Program-made: the position numbers and the translations under genes
Part shown: one piece after another, positions 38,047 to 48,610 of the stretch
How positions within the stretch are numbered: the stretch's first letter is position 1
How the letters are laid out: every line of letters starts with the position of its first letter
NCBI GenBank assembly: GCA_030142905.1
Contig: JASJOG010000501.1
Span: forward strand, 1 to 64,000
Length of the DNA stretch: 64,000 nt
From: Heliopora coerulea
Taxonomy: Eukaryota > Cnidaria > Anthozoa > Scleralcyonacea > Helioporidae
Reading direction: 5' to 3'
Notes under the pieces: generated by a model
The model's database searches: none
What the model saw: the letters and a program-made list of their open reading frames with translations, nothing else
What the model was told of the DNA's origin: nothing

Positions 38047-39509
38047 AGTAGCCAATCAGATTGCAGCATTTGCAATAGCACTCGACTAAGTTTCTACTAA
38101 TAAACTTTAGTGAAAGATGAGCATTCTCCGAAATAGACTACTGAAATCACTGTCAGTAGTTTACCCTTCAACAATTTCCTTGTAAAATAACTGTGTAGTT
38201 TTACTTTATTTTAAGTGACTGTAGAATAGCATAAGCAGGGGTGGGAATTCAGTAATATGAGACAGCAAGCCCGCATGCTTGGAGTTATGCAATAAACATA
38301 AATGTTGAAATTGAACCTTGAAAGTTTCTGAGCGTGATCATTGCGCTACATCACGATCCGCGATGACGGCAAGATGGTAAAAGAATGCATCATGGCTGAT
38401 ATATGAGCAGCAATAGCGTAGGGAGGGGAGGGGCAGACGTGGCAGTTGCCCAACTTTTCGTTCAGACAAGGTCTGTCGGTGCATTAAACTTGTCCATTAC
38501 AGATTCAGTTTGCGTTTGAAATATCATGATGAAAAATTACTACATAAGTTTCGACTTTTAAATTACATTATATGAAGAATTCTCAATGCAAAATTTTTGC
38601 GATGAATTCTGTTTCTGTCGACGGAAATAAGACAGTACTGTGTACATGGATACCGACAGATCTGGTCAGTTCTCAGGACGAATCCGGGTAGTTGTAGTGG
38701 CGATGGCTGAACTAAAAGGAGATATGTTGGTTCATATCACTCCCGTGATGCGGCGCGCTTTTACGTTAAATTGCATTTTTTCGAAATTTTGTATCAGCCA
38801 CTGCTGGCTATATTAAAACATTCATTCTTTTGTAAAATTTACCTGTGAGTTTTAATTTTACTGTCAGAGAAATGCCGTGGTGCTGTAGTTGCCTCCAATT
38901 TTTTATCTTTTCCGCTACCATTCAATTCCTGGCTAAGCAACTGGTGTGCAGTGTAAAATAACCTCGCTTAGCTGCGGCACAGCCACTGGCCCACTACTGT
39001 TAGATTACGCTGAAATATGGCATTCCTTCAAACATGTAGCACTGATATCCACATATGATATTTCAGCGTATTCAGTCAGAGCTGTATAGCTATATGGAAT
39101 TCATTCTTACAGACTGCAACAGCTCCTTGCATTAATTTAAGGAATATTTATTGCCGTACTTATTCCCCAAACTCAAAGGTCAACAGCTGTGTCTGTAAAT
39201 GAGATACAGAGCTGATGTTTCACTAAACATTACTGGTTAAACTTTACTGTCTTTCCTGTTTTCTTCATACAATGTTAATAAATTATTAACTGTTTAGGAA
39301 CATACATACATTTACAGACGTTGGAAGTAAGGGAGGTACATTAGCTGTCTGGTCCAGATAAAACAGAAGACCCGTAAGTTTTTGGAATAAATGTTGTCTA
39401 CATGTTCCTTTATTGTGTATTATGGCATAATATTTTTCGTCGTGGACGATTTGTATGTTGGATCGTAAAATGTGGAAGAAGCGATTCTATCGTAAAGCAA
39501 AATTATTAA

Positions 39510-40189
39510 CAATTATTCGCCGAAAGCGAAATTCAAAATAATGAGCCTGAGGCGAATAATTGTTTCAGCGTAATTACACGGGTGATTGTTTGAAAGAAAA
39601 CAGGGAACGAGTTGTTTTAAAAATTCTCCGGCAACATTTACTCAGGTAACCACCATTTAGCGTAAATGCCTTAACTTCGGGGTGGCCAACCCGCAGCCCG
39701 CAATGACATTTCATGTGGCCCGCATGTGGTTCGCGATGACAACCTGGTATACAGGTATACTGGTCTACTGTATGTTAAATTGGCTTAAAGTAAAAACAAA
39801 CAAAGCTATTTGATATTTACTGTATGACTGCTTTTTTTTTAAATCAATGCCCTTGTCTAGAGTTTTAAACTTTATTCACAAAAAATAGTGCTCTCAAAAT
39901 GCAGCAAATCTTATATCCTGGATACTAAAATTAAAAACGTTCCTAAGGAATATGTTTCGGGGCCTCTTGAATAACCCCCATTTTGCCTCCACCCAATTTA
40001 AAATCAAGATACGGCAAGTGTGGCCCGCAAAAACTTTTGAAATTTACAGTAAGGCCCTTGATTGAAAAAGGTTGGCCACCCCTGCCTTAACAGTTATAGT
40101 CACCAGTTGATGATTATCGAGAAATATGACGTATTTTTTGACATATTCACTGTACAGAATTTTGGGTAATCAATCACCTGTGTAATTAC
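39510..40189. repeat. Older inverted-repeat element interrupted by a hAT MITE
   Basis: On the left, CAATTATTCGCC and GGCGAATAATTG form a hairpin (39,510-39,562). GTAATTACACGGGTGATTG (39,570-39,588) is mirrored at 40,171-40,189 with one mismatch. The MITE at 39,677-40,084 sits between these arms. Confidence 0.6.
39677..40084. mobile_element. hAT-type MITE (408 bp)
   Basis: The ends TCGGGGTGGCCAACC and GGTTGGCCACCCCTG are inverted repeats; the left end has lost the initial CA. Flanking octamers CCTTAACT (39,669-39,676) and CCTTAACA (40,085-40,092) match at 7 of 8. The interior carries GGCCCGC motifs as in other hAT ends. No transposase is present. Confidence 0.8.
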
Positions 40190-41318
40190 ACTAAAAATTA
40201 TCATTAACTAATCAGATTTCAGCAAGTGCGGTTTTTGGAATTACGTATGCAGAGTTCTAAAGTGGGGCCAGATTTGTTTCGAAGTTTTGTAATCAGGCGC
40301 GGGAAGCTATTTCGGTCAAGTACGGGATGTAATTTTCTAGGAACTGCTCGACAGGTTAGGATAGTTGATTTTCTGGACGAGATACAAAGTTTAACAGTAG
40401 TTGGCCACAAAAAGTCCAAAGAATGCGAGTGGATGATCTAAAGGTAATAATACGAAGCGATGAAAGTTTGCAAGAATGAGAGCAGATCGAAAGCTGTGAA
40501 CTACGAAAAACTTTACTTGAAAATTGTAACTTTAATCATACGTTATGGACAGGTTTTTTGGCCATGAAATAAGTTAAAACCTATCCTACCTAACTCGCAG
40601 CTGTAACAGATATGCATACGCAATTTTCAGTGGAGCAGGAGACCTTTTTCCTGATCTAGACTGATTTTTCATGCATTTTCTGGAATACCGCCAAAATACA
40701 GAATCCGTCAAAACAAGTTAATCCTTTCAAATAGTTCGTTCTGATTAATCTTTTGATAGATATTATCTCCTTTTACAGGGCAACCTCGCCATTAGTAGAG
40801 AAGTTATCTTATAGACTAAGATGACATTACGAAAGGTTGTCAGCACAACTATTAAGTTTTTCACGGTACATGGTGCACCAAAACGCCTGGTAAAAAACTT
40901 TGTCGACATTTCTTACCTGTGACACGTTTGAGGGAAAACACCAAAAATTTTCACGAGACACCTTTGTTAAGAATGAATACTAAGAGTACTTTATCTCAGA
41001 TTTTGCTTTCCAAGGCTGCATTTATACGTGTGTATTATCTAAACCGCACCTCATTTGGTTACTAAGGAAAACGAACGAAGACGCGCTCGCTTTGTTTGTA
41101 TTTAACAACCTACACCTCTAAGGAAGTAAAAATGATTCAGAAGGTACCAACCATCATTAGCGCGCAAGCGATTGCTTCCCAAACTTGATGCTTGTGTGAA
41201 AGCCGAAACGGGAGCGGTTTGAAAAACAAGAGAATTTCACGAGAGCACGTGATGGCAATGAATTTAGACAACTAAACTTCGTCTGAATTACATTTAGGTC
41301 TGGTGACACTGTCTTGCG

Positions 41319-44300
41319 ATGGAATCGTCAAGCCGCGTAGGGAGAATTAGTCCGGATAATGATTTACAGAGTACAAGTGAATTTAATTTGCTGCTACGTC
41401 ATCTAGAACTGAATCCGCATAAAAAACTTACTATAATGGATGCATTGCCCGTAGATAAACATACCTTTAGAGATGAGGCTATACAATCTTCTAGTGATAT
41501 TCCTAAGTACATTATACATAAGCTGATGTTAGCAGATTACGGTGCACGCACTTTTACATGTAAAAAGAGCAGTCATAAGACAGGTAGCTGTAAGAAAAAC
41601 ATTGGCAAACGTTATAACGAAGATGATCATAGTGGTGACTATGATAGTGACGATGACGAAGAATATGATGACGCCACAGACGATGACGGTGGCAGCGACG
41701 AAGATGAGGATGACGAAAATGAAAACGTGCCAGTTATAAAAGCTGTAAATCCTATGGACGCCTTTCTTGCACTCATTCACTGCAGCGATGATTTCCTAAG
41801 ACAAGACATAGCTAACAAACTATGTACATGCCAGCTTAGCGTGCCTTTCCTTTTACCTCATCCTGACCGACCTTCCGAAGAAATCACAATGTTACTGTGG
41901 GCTTTGGAAGGAATCAAAAAAACTTGGAAAGAAGCGAATGTTGAAACTGGATCATTTTCGGATCGTCAAGCGTTTGTAACAAGACACCCGTTTCCGATTG
42001 TTTCGTTTGTTCGCGTGGGAGAAAACGAAATTTCAAAGACCAGGCTTTTAAATGAGGTAATGAGTGATATAAATGGCTATCACGACTTCTTCTTCCATAA
42101 GCACTGCGAAGGAGGAGGAGTAAAACGTAAAATAGTCGACGGATTAGTCGAGTTATGTTGGTATGTTCCAGGTGGAAAGGAAAAACAAGCGTTTGAGTGC
42201 GAGGTTTGTTTTGCTAACTTGAGAGGCAACGCTCAAAATTTCCGAAAGCAATTCGTTCTACTCTCAAGAATATCCTCCGTAATTTTGATGCTAGTCCCTT
42301 TTGAGTCTTTAGACTGTGCGAAGAAAAGCTTTCTTGGGGACGTGATGGATGTAGAAGGAAAACTTGTTTTCATCTTTCAGAAAAAGCGACACCCAGATAC
42401 CCGACGCTTTTTTGATGAACTCAGTAGCATTGGTAGATTTTCCACAATCACTAAAGAAATGAAAGACAATGATCATGCATTTTTCAAAAGCATTCGTTCT
42501 CGAATTCAAAAATGCCTCAAGGGATTAATTATGAGTAATTCTAAAATGCTGATGGATGTTGCCCACCTTGCAGAAGGTTGTGGTATTACTGTCGACAAAC
42601 AAGAAAGATGTTGGAAAACGGCAATGGATTCGTGTACGCAAGTCATGAAATGTTTTCAAGGAAGTCCTCAAAAAGCAAAAAAGCTTTTTAAATTGCAATT
42701 ACATGTTCCACAGATCGCAAATCTGGAAAGAGAGACATTCCGTCAAACTAGAAGAAGGAATCGTGAGGTCCAAGACTACAACAACCATCTTTGTGAATTG
42801 ATGAAGAACGAAAGGAAACTTCAAAAGCTCTCACTAAAACAAGCCAAAAAACCAGTTTTAACATGTTTACGTGTCTATTCTGCAATGTCTGCCACTGAAC
42901 AAAACTTTTTTCTGACTTGCCTGAAACATGACATGGACAACATGTCGTTACACATTTTACCACCTCTACAAGAGGAGTATCTAAAAGTTTGCAAGATCAT
43001 TTCTGAAAATAAGGACGACAAGGAGGGCAAGGCTCATCTTAAACAGCTACAAACTGCCATAGCAGAGAGCTCGTTCGGGTTGGAACACATCGTGAGAGAG
43101 ATGACTCAAATATTCGAAGTAACAGAAAGCTACAAAAATGATTATGCGAGGATTGCAGCTCGGATGCTAATTTCGGGTCGTCCGTTGGAACTGATGGACG
43201 GCGATTCCGTATATGTCTCCCTTAAATGGCTTAAGGCGGTTTTTGACGAGCTGAAAATGTGCATTGGCGACGCAAATATCTTTGTGATATCTGTTTTAGG
43301 AATCCAAAGTTCTGGTAAATCCACTATGTTAAATACAATGTTTGGATTACAGTTCCCTGTTAGCGCAGGTCGATGCACACGAGGTGCATTTGCTAGCCTA
43401 ATTCCTCTTAGTGACTCAATTCGGCAGGAGTCAAATTATAAATATCTTTTAATTGTCGATACAGAAGGTCTCAGAGGTTCAGCTGACAAGCAGATGAGAG
43501 AGCATGACAACGAGCTTGCAACATTTGCAATTGGAGTGGCAGATCTTACATTGGTCAATATCTTCGGAGAAAATCATAACGATATTCAGGAGTTCCTCCA
43601 AATTGCAGTGCACGCTTTTCTTAAAATGAGGCTTGTTCAAGAGAAACGAATGTGCCAGATCATTCATCAGAACGTTGCAGCTACCAATGCATCGAACCAG
43701 CTTGTATCTGACCGTATGGCTCTCAAAAACGTACTGGATGAAATGACCCAGCTTGCTGCCATTGAAGAAAAGTGTGAAAGCGAGTGCCGAGAATTTAATG
43801 ACGTAATTGTCTTTGATCAAAATAAAGATGTATCTTACATTCCTAGCATGCTTCAAGGATGTCCCCCAATGGCACCCACGAGCCCTGAATATGGCAAAAG
43901 TATTCAGAGGGTTAAGGAGAAAATTATTGCTCAGATTAGCACGCCGGATAGAACATCTGTTTCAATTTCGAAATTTCAGGAAAGAATTAAAGTCTTGTGG
44001 AATGCCATACTTCGAGAAGACTTTATTTTTAGCTTTAGAAATACAAAAGAAGTTCGCGCAAAGACTTCCTTAGATAAAAAATTTTTTAAGGAGTCAGTGA
44101 AGATGATCACTTCTGAAATGAGTGTAATGGAAATGGAGATCAGATCAGCACTTAAGAACTGCAGGCCTGAAAATCGAAGAGAATTATGGCAAAGAAAGAA
44201 ACAAGAAGTAACCACCAAAGCAGAAGAACTTGGAGCGCGAATGAAAGAGGAAATGGTACGATTCTTTGATACTAATCAAGATAAGGCCATGTTGGAGCAA

Positions 44301-46145
44301 TGGCGAGTAAACACAATGGATAAGATCGAAAACCTCAAAAGGATTCAAGCATATGAAGTGGAAAATAACTGCCAAACAGTTTACGATCACCTACAAAACA
44401 GACAAGAAATTGACAAGAAGAAACTTCTTTACAAAAAGGATCTTCTAGATAGAGCAAAGAAGTGCGTACAATCTGTTCAAGAGGGCGAGGATGAGTCAGT
44501 TTACGAGCTGATATTCGAAGACCTTTGGAAAAAGTGGATTGAAGATGTACCCAGAAATACTGTAGACAGAGTAAACGTCAAGCAAGTAATGGAAAGCGTT
44601 CTGATCACTGGGAATGAAAAACTCTCTAAAGAGATGATGGAGAGGTACAAGAAAAACTTCAAAATAAATGAATTTGGAAAGCATGTTCCGCACATTGAGA
44701 TAGCTATGCTTCAGATTCCTTGGTGGAAGACAGTGAGAAATCAGATTCCATTAACAAATTCACGACAAGTAGTAGATGATGCTAAAATCATTCAAGACAA
44801 AGCAATAGGTGCTGCTATTAATTTTGCGAAGGATACTAAGGTCGCAGGTGCTCGATGTAGGAAGGCCGATCTGGAACGTTTGTTCCATATTGTCACTAAG
44901 AAACTGGATGAAGAAACGAAAAACAAGCAATTTAAATTCCACGACGAGTTAACGTGCGATATTTTGCTTCATAGTTTTGGAAAGGTTTATCCCACATTCG
45001 TAGAAATGGAAGAAAATTACCTTCGCGAAAATGACCTAAAGTTGTACTTACAAAAAACCCTGAAGCCAGACCTCAAAAACTATTTTATGCACCAATGCAT
45101 GAAAATCAAAAGCGAATTATCAGCAGCCTCGTCTTTTGTGGAAGCAATGAAGCGGCCTGTTCAGTCAAAAATTAACCGAACCGTGGGAGGGGTTGTTGCA
45201 ACTGAACTTACTAATATTAGTGAATTCCAAAGTAAAAGTCAATTGCATGCCAAAGCTCTGATCGAAATGGCAGAGGCAGGGCATTTTAATGCGTACGTTT
45301 CTTATCTTGATAATCCAGTCAAATTCCTGAAAGAGAAGCTACAGATGTCAATCCAATATCACTGTATTTCGGAATCCAAATCCATCATTGTGAATTTATA
45401 TAATAATGAAGTCAAAAAGATCAAGAATGACGCATTTCGCGCAATTCAGTCGGCAGGTGACAGAAATGCACAGGATGAAAGTAGTGGAATCAACGAATGG
45501 ATCGACGGATTCATTAGTGAATGTAAAATGCTGGCAATTACGAAGGATATCTTTGACATAGTTACAATTCATTGTGACCTCAAAGATTTTGAAGTGTTTG
45601 AGGAGGAAGTGGAAAGAATGCTGACTGAATATTTTGAACAAATAATTGATCGTGGAATTGATAATTCTGTAATGAGTGCGTGGCAACCACACCCATATGA
45701 TGTGTTAGTCGATACCATGTTTGGGTGCGATAAATGTTGCCCTTTTTGTAGGGCATTGTGCGATCAAATGATGAAAGACCACGATTGTGACCATTCTTCC
45801 AAGAACCACCGTCCACAGGGTATAGCTAGCTACCGCATTGTGATTACACAAAAACTTGTTACCTCTATATGTACCACGAACGTAGCTGGTGATCGTGAAT
45901 TTAAGAATTGTGACACCCGTGATAAATATCACCCGTACAAGAAATACCGTGATTTCTACGAATCTTGGTCTATCCCACCAGATCTTTCATTTGAGGCCTC
46001 ATCTTACTGGAAGTGGTTCATGGCAAAATATTCAAGTGAATTAGCCGAACATTTCGAAGCAAAAGAGCCAGAAATTCCATCAAGCTGGAAAAGCATCACC
46101 TTCGCACAAGCAAAAGCGAGTCTCCAAGACGAATATCATATTTGA
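41319..46145 (+). CDS. Very-large inducible GTPase (VLIG/URGCP-type), single coding exon
   Basis: An uninterrupted 1,608-codon frame. The order matches the VLIG/GVIN/URGCP family. The N-terminal region (LLLRHLELNPHKKLTIMDAL, then IPKYIIHKLMLADYGAR) is followed by an Asp/Glu-rich linker at residues about 103-139 and the conserved NPMDAFLALIHCSDDFLRQD block. The VLIG-type G domain has the P-loop GIQSSGKST near residue 661 and switch II DTEGLRG near 713. A long helical, Lys/Glu-rich middle follows, and then a C-terminal Cys/His cluster (CDKCCPFCRALCD near 1,470) with HRPQGIASYR. Family members are large dynamin-superfamily-like cytosolic GTPases, interferon-inducible in vertebrates. Human VLIG1 is about 2,420 residues and URGCP about 930, so this is intermediate. 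Coding in one exon is usual for the family. An AG acceptor (TTACATTTAG) 21 bp before ATG suggests a spliced 5' UTR. Innate-immune function here is inference. Confidence 0.93.
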   Translation: MESSSRVGRISPDNDLQSTSEFNLLLRHLELNPHKKLTIMDALPVDKHTFRDEAIQSSSDIPKYIIHKLMLADYGARTFTCKKSSHKTGSCKKNIGKRYNEDDHSGDYDSDDDEEYDDATDDDGGSDEDEDDENENVPVIKAVNPMDAFLALIHCSDDFLRQDIANKLCTCQLSVPFLLPHPDRPSEEITMLLWALEGIKKTWKEANVETGSFSDRQAFVTRHPFPIVSFVRVGENEISKTRLLNEVMSDINGYHDFFFHKHCEGGGVKRKIVDGLVELCWYVPGGKEKQAFECEVCFANLRGNAQNFRKQFVLLSRISSVILMLVPFESLDCAKKSFLGDVMDVEGKLVFIFQKKRHPDTRRFFDELSSIGRFSTITKEMKDNDHAFFKSIRSRIQKCLKGLIMSNSKMLMDVAHLAEGCGITVDKQERCWKTAMDSCTQVMKCFQGSPQKAKKLFKLQLHVPQIANLERETFRQTRRRNREVQDYNNHLCELMKNERKLQKLSLKQAKKPVLTCLRVYSAMSATEQNFFLTCLKHDMDNMSLHILPPLQEEYLKVCKIISENKDDKEGKAHLKQLQTAIAESSFGLEHIVREMTQIFEVTESYKNDYARIAARMLISGRPLELMDGDSVYVSLKWLKAVFDELKMCIGDANIFVISVLGIQSSGKSTMLNTMFGLQFPVSAGRCTRGAFASLIPLSDSIRQESNYKYLLIVDTEGLRGSADKQMREHDNELATFAIGVADLTLVNIFGENHNDIQEFLQIAVHAFLKMRLVQEKRMCQIIHQNVAATNASNQLVSDRMALKNVLDEMTQLAAIEEKCESECREFNDVIVFDQNKDVSYIPSMLQGCPPMAPTSPEYGKSIQRVKEKIIAQISTPDRTSVSISKFQERIKVLWNAILREDFIFSFRNTKEVRAKTSLDKKFFKESVKMITSEMSVMEMEIRSALKNCRPENRRELWQRKKQEVTTKAEELGARMKEEMVRFFDTNQDKAMLEQWRVNTMDKIENLKRIQAYEVENNCQTVYDHLQNRQEIDKKKLLYKKDLLDRAKKCVQSVQEGEDESVYELIFEDLWKKWIEDVPRNTVDRVNVKQVMESVLITGNEKLSKEMMERYKKNFKINEFGKHVPHIEIAMLQIPWWKTVRNQIPLTNSRQVVDDAKIIQDKAIGAAINFAKDTKVAGARCRKADLERLFHIVTKKLDEETKNKQFKFHDELTCDILLHSFGKVYPTFVEMEENYLRENDLKLYLQKTLKPDLKNYFMHQCMKIKSELSAASSFVEAMKRPVQSKINRTVGGVVATELTNISEFQSKSQLHAKALIEMAEAGHFNAYVSYLDNPVKFLKEKLQMSIQYHCISESKSIIVNLYNNEVKKIKNDAFRAIQSAGDRNAQDESSGINEWIDGFISECKMLAITKDIFDIVTIHCDLKDFEVFEEEVERMLTEYFEQIIDRGIDNSVMSAWQPHPYDVLVDTMFGCDKCCPFCRALCDQMMKDHDCDHSSKNHRPQGIASYRIVITQKLVTSICTTNVAGDREFKNCDTRDKYHPYKKYRDFYESWSIPPDLSFEASSYWKWFMAKYSSELAEHFEAKEPEIPSSWKSITFAQAKASLQDEYHI

Positions 46146-46169
46146 TAATCTTTAGGATACAAAAAATGG

Positions 46170-48150
46170 TGGTCTTATTGTCTGTGGTTTACCAAACTTT
46201 GCCATGTACTTTAATATGTTTAGTTTATTTAAAGTTGTCCTGAATGTGTGCAGTTTACCAAACTTTGCCATGTACTTTAATATGTTTAGTTTACTTTAAG
46301 TTGCACTTAATGTCTGCAGTTTACCAAACTTTGCCATGTACTTTAATATGTTTAGTTTACTTTAAGTTGCACTTAATGTGTGTAGTTTATCAAACTTTGC
46401 CATGTACTTTAATATGTTTAGTTTACTTTAAGTTGCACTTAATGTGTGCAGTTTATCAAACTTTGCCATGTACTTTAACATGTTTAGTTTAAGTTGCTCT
46501 TATTGTCTGTAGTTTACCAAACTTTGCCATGTACTTTAGTATGTTTAGTTTACTTAAAGTAGCACTTAATGTGTGCAGTTTACCAAACTTTGCCATGTAC
46601 TTTAATATGTTTAGTTTACTTTAAGTTGCACTTAATGTGTGCAGTTTACCAAACTTTGCCATGTACTTTAATATGTTTAGTTTACTTTAAGTTGCACTTA
46701 ATGTGTGTAGTTTACCAAACTTTGCCATGTACTTTAATATGTTTAGTTTAAGTTGCTCTTATTGTCTGTAGTTTACCAAACTTTGCCATGTACTTTAATA
46801 TGTTTAGTTTACTTAAAGTAGCACTTAATGTGTGCAGTTTACCAAACTTTGCCATGTACTTTAATATGTTTAGTTTACTTTAAGTTGCACTTAATGTGTG
46901 CAGTTTACCAAACTTTGCCATGTACTTTAATATGTTTAGTTTACTTTAAGTTGCACTTAATGTGTGTAGTTTACCAAACTTTGCCATGTACTTTAATATG
47001 TTTAGTTTAAGTTGCTCTTATTGTCTGTAGTTTACCAAACTTTGCCATGTACTTTAATATGTTTAGTTTACTTTAAGTTGCACTTAATGTGTGCAGTTTA
47101 CCAAACTTTGCCATGTACTTTAATATGTTTAGTTTACTTTAAGTTGCACTTAATGTGTGCAGTTTATCAAACTTTGCCATGTACTTTAACATGTTTAGTT
47201 TAAGTTGCTCTTATTGTCTGTAGTTTACCAAACTTTGCCATGTACTTTAATATGTTTAGTTTACTTAAAGTAGCACTTAATGTGTGCAGTTTACCAAACT
47301 TTGCCATGTACTTTAATATGTTTAGTTTACTTTAAGTTGCACTTAATGTGTGCAGTTTATCAAACTTTGCCTTGTACTTTAACATGTTTAGTTTAAGTTG
47401 CTCTTATTGTCTGTAGTTTACCAAACTTTGCCATGTACTTTAATATGTTTAGTTTACTTAAAGTAGCACTTAATGTGTGCAGTTTACCAAACTTTGCCAT
47501 GTACTTTAATATGTTTAGTTTACTTTAAGTTGCACTTAATGTGTGCAGTTTACCAAACTTTGCCATGTACTTTAATATGTTTAGTTTACTTTAAGTTGCA
47601 CTTAATGTGTGCAGTTTACCAAACTTTGCCATGTACTTTAATATGTTTAGTTTACTTAAAGTAGCACTTAATGTGTGCAGTTTACCAAACTTTGCCATGT
47701 ACTTTAATATGTTTAGTTTACTTTAAGTTGCACTTAATGTGTGCAGTTTACCAAACTTTGCCATGTACTTTAATATGTTTAGTTTACTTTAAGTTGCACT
47801 TAATGTGTGCAGTTTATCAAACTTTGCCATGTACTTTAACATGTTTAGTTTAAGTTGCTCTTATTGTCTGTAGTTTACCAAACTTTGCCATGTACTTTAA
47901 TATGTTTAGTTTACTTAAAGTAGCACTTAATGTGTGCAGTTTACCAAACTTTGCCATGTACTTTAATATGTTTAGTTTACTTTAAGTTGCACTTAATGTG
48001 TGCAGTTTGCCAAACTTTGCCATGTACTTTAATATGTTTAGTTTACTTTAAGTTGCACTTAATGTGTGTAGTTTACCAAACTTTGCCATGTACTTTAATA
48101 TGTTTAGTTTACTTTAAGTTGCACTTAATGTGTGCAGTTTACCAAACTTT
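46170..48150. repeat. Minisatellite, about 30 units of 66 or 61 bp
   Basis: The unit is about CAGTTTACCAAACTTTGCCA, TGTACTTTAATATGTTTAG, TTTACTTTAAGTTGCACTTA, ATGTGTG. Three variants occur: 66 bp with CTTTAAGTTGCAC, 66 bp with CTTAAAGTAGCAC, and 61 bp with a 5-bp deletion and GCTCTTATTGTCTGTAG. They are arranged largely as blocks of three 66-mers plus one 61-mer (259-bp period). The array begins about 25 bp after the GTPase stop codon. Because 66 is divisible by 3, it throws up open frames of 22-residue repeats; these are not taken as genes, since the 61-bp variant shifts frame. Confidence 0.97.
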
Positions 48151-48610
48151 GCCATGTACTTTAACGTGTGCAGTTAATCAAGCTTTGCCGTGCATATTAG
48201 TTTATGCAAATTTTTTCCAACTTTGCTATTAGTGTGTGCAGTTTACCAAATTTTGCCACGAACTTTATCGTGAGCAGTTAATCAAACTTTGACATGTACT
48301 TTGATGTGTGTAGTCCATCCAATGTAGTTACGTACTTTAATGTGTGTGGTTTACCATACTTCGAAATGTACTTTAATGTGCGTAGTTTTACCAAGCGTTA
48401 CTGCATATGTCCTTCAACGAGTGTAGTTGACCGAATTTACCATCTATTTTAATACACCAAGTTACCAAATTTTGACATGTAGTTTAACGTGTGTAGTTTA
48501 TGAAGCTTTGACATATATTTTATTGTGCACTTTACAGAATTTTGACATGAGCTTAGATGTGTCTAGTTTAGTAGACTTTAGGATGTCCTTTTGTGTGTGT
48601 AGTTAAATAT
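48151..48610. repeat. Degenerate edge of the minisatellite with shorter period
   Basis: Here the repeat continues as diverged units of about 33-40 bp, each like GTGTGTAGTTTACCAAACTT-TGACATGTACTTTAA. This half-unit matches the first part of the 66-bp unit; the second part of the 66-mer looks like a further diverged, shortened copy of the same half-unit. Confidence 0.8.

Larger units (their letters stand above)
35621..41318. other. Gene-poor interval between NPEPL1 and the GTPase gene
   Basis: No exon is recognised. The interval holds a 63+60-bp tandem duplication, a strong 36-bp hairpin, a hAT MITE inserted in an older repeat, and short AT-rich tracts. An acceptor-like TTACATTTAG at about 41,288-41,298 just before the GTPase start suggests that a 5'-UTR intron begins somewhere in this interval. 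Confidence 0.5.

Noticed and set aside
40226..40441. 71-codon plus-strand frame before the GTPase gene as a possible 5' exon
   Set aside because: It has no resemblance to VLIG N-termini, and the 1,608-codon frame already includes the family's N-terminal block with its own ATG.
43142..43856. Minus-strand frames of 78 and 125 codons within the GTPase gene
   Set aside because: Antisense shadows of a strongly supported coding region.
46244..48232. Series of plus-strand open frames encoding 22-residue repeats beginning MCAVYQTLPCTLICLVYF
   Set aside because: They are a by-product of a 66-bp minisatellite unit divisible by three. The 61-bp variant units break the frame repeatedly, and no single long coding frame exists.
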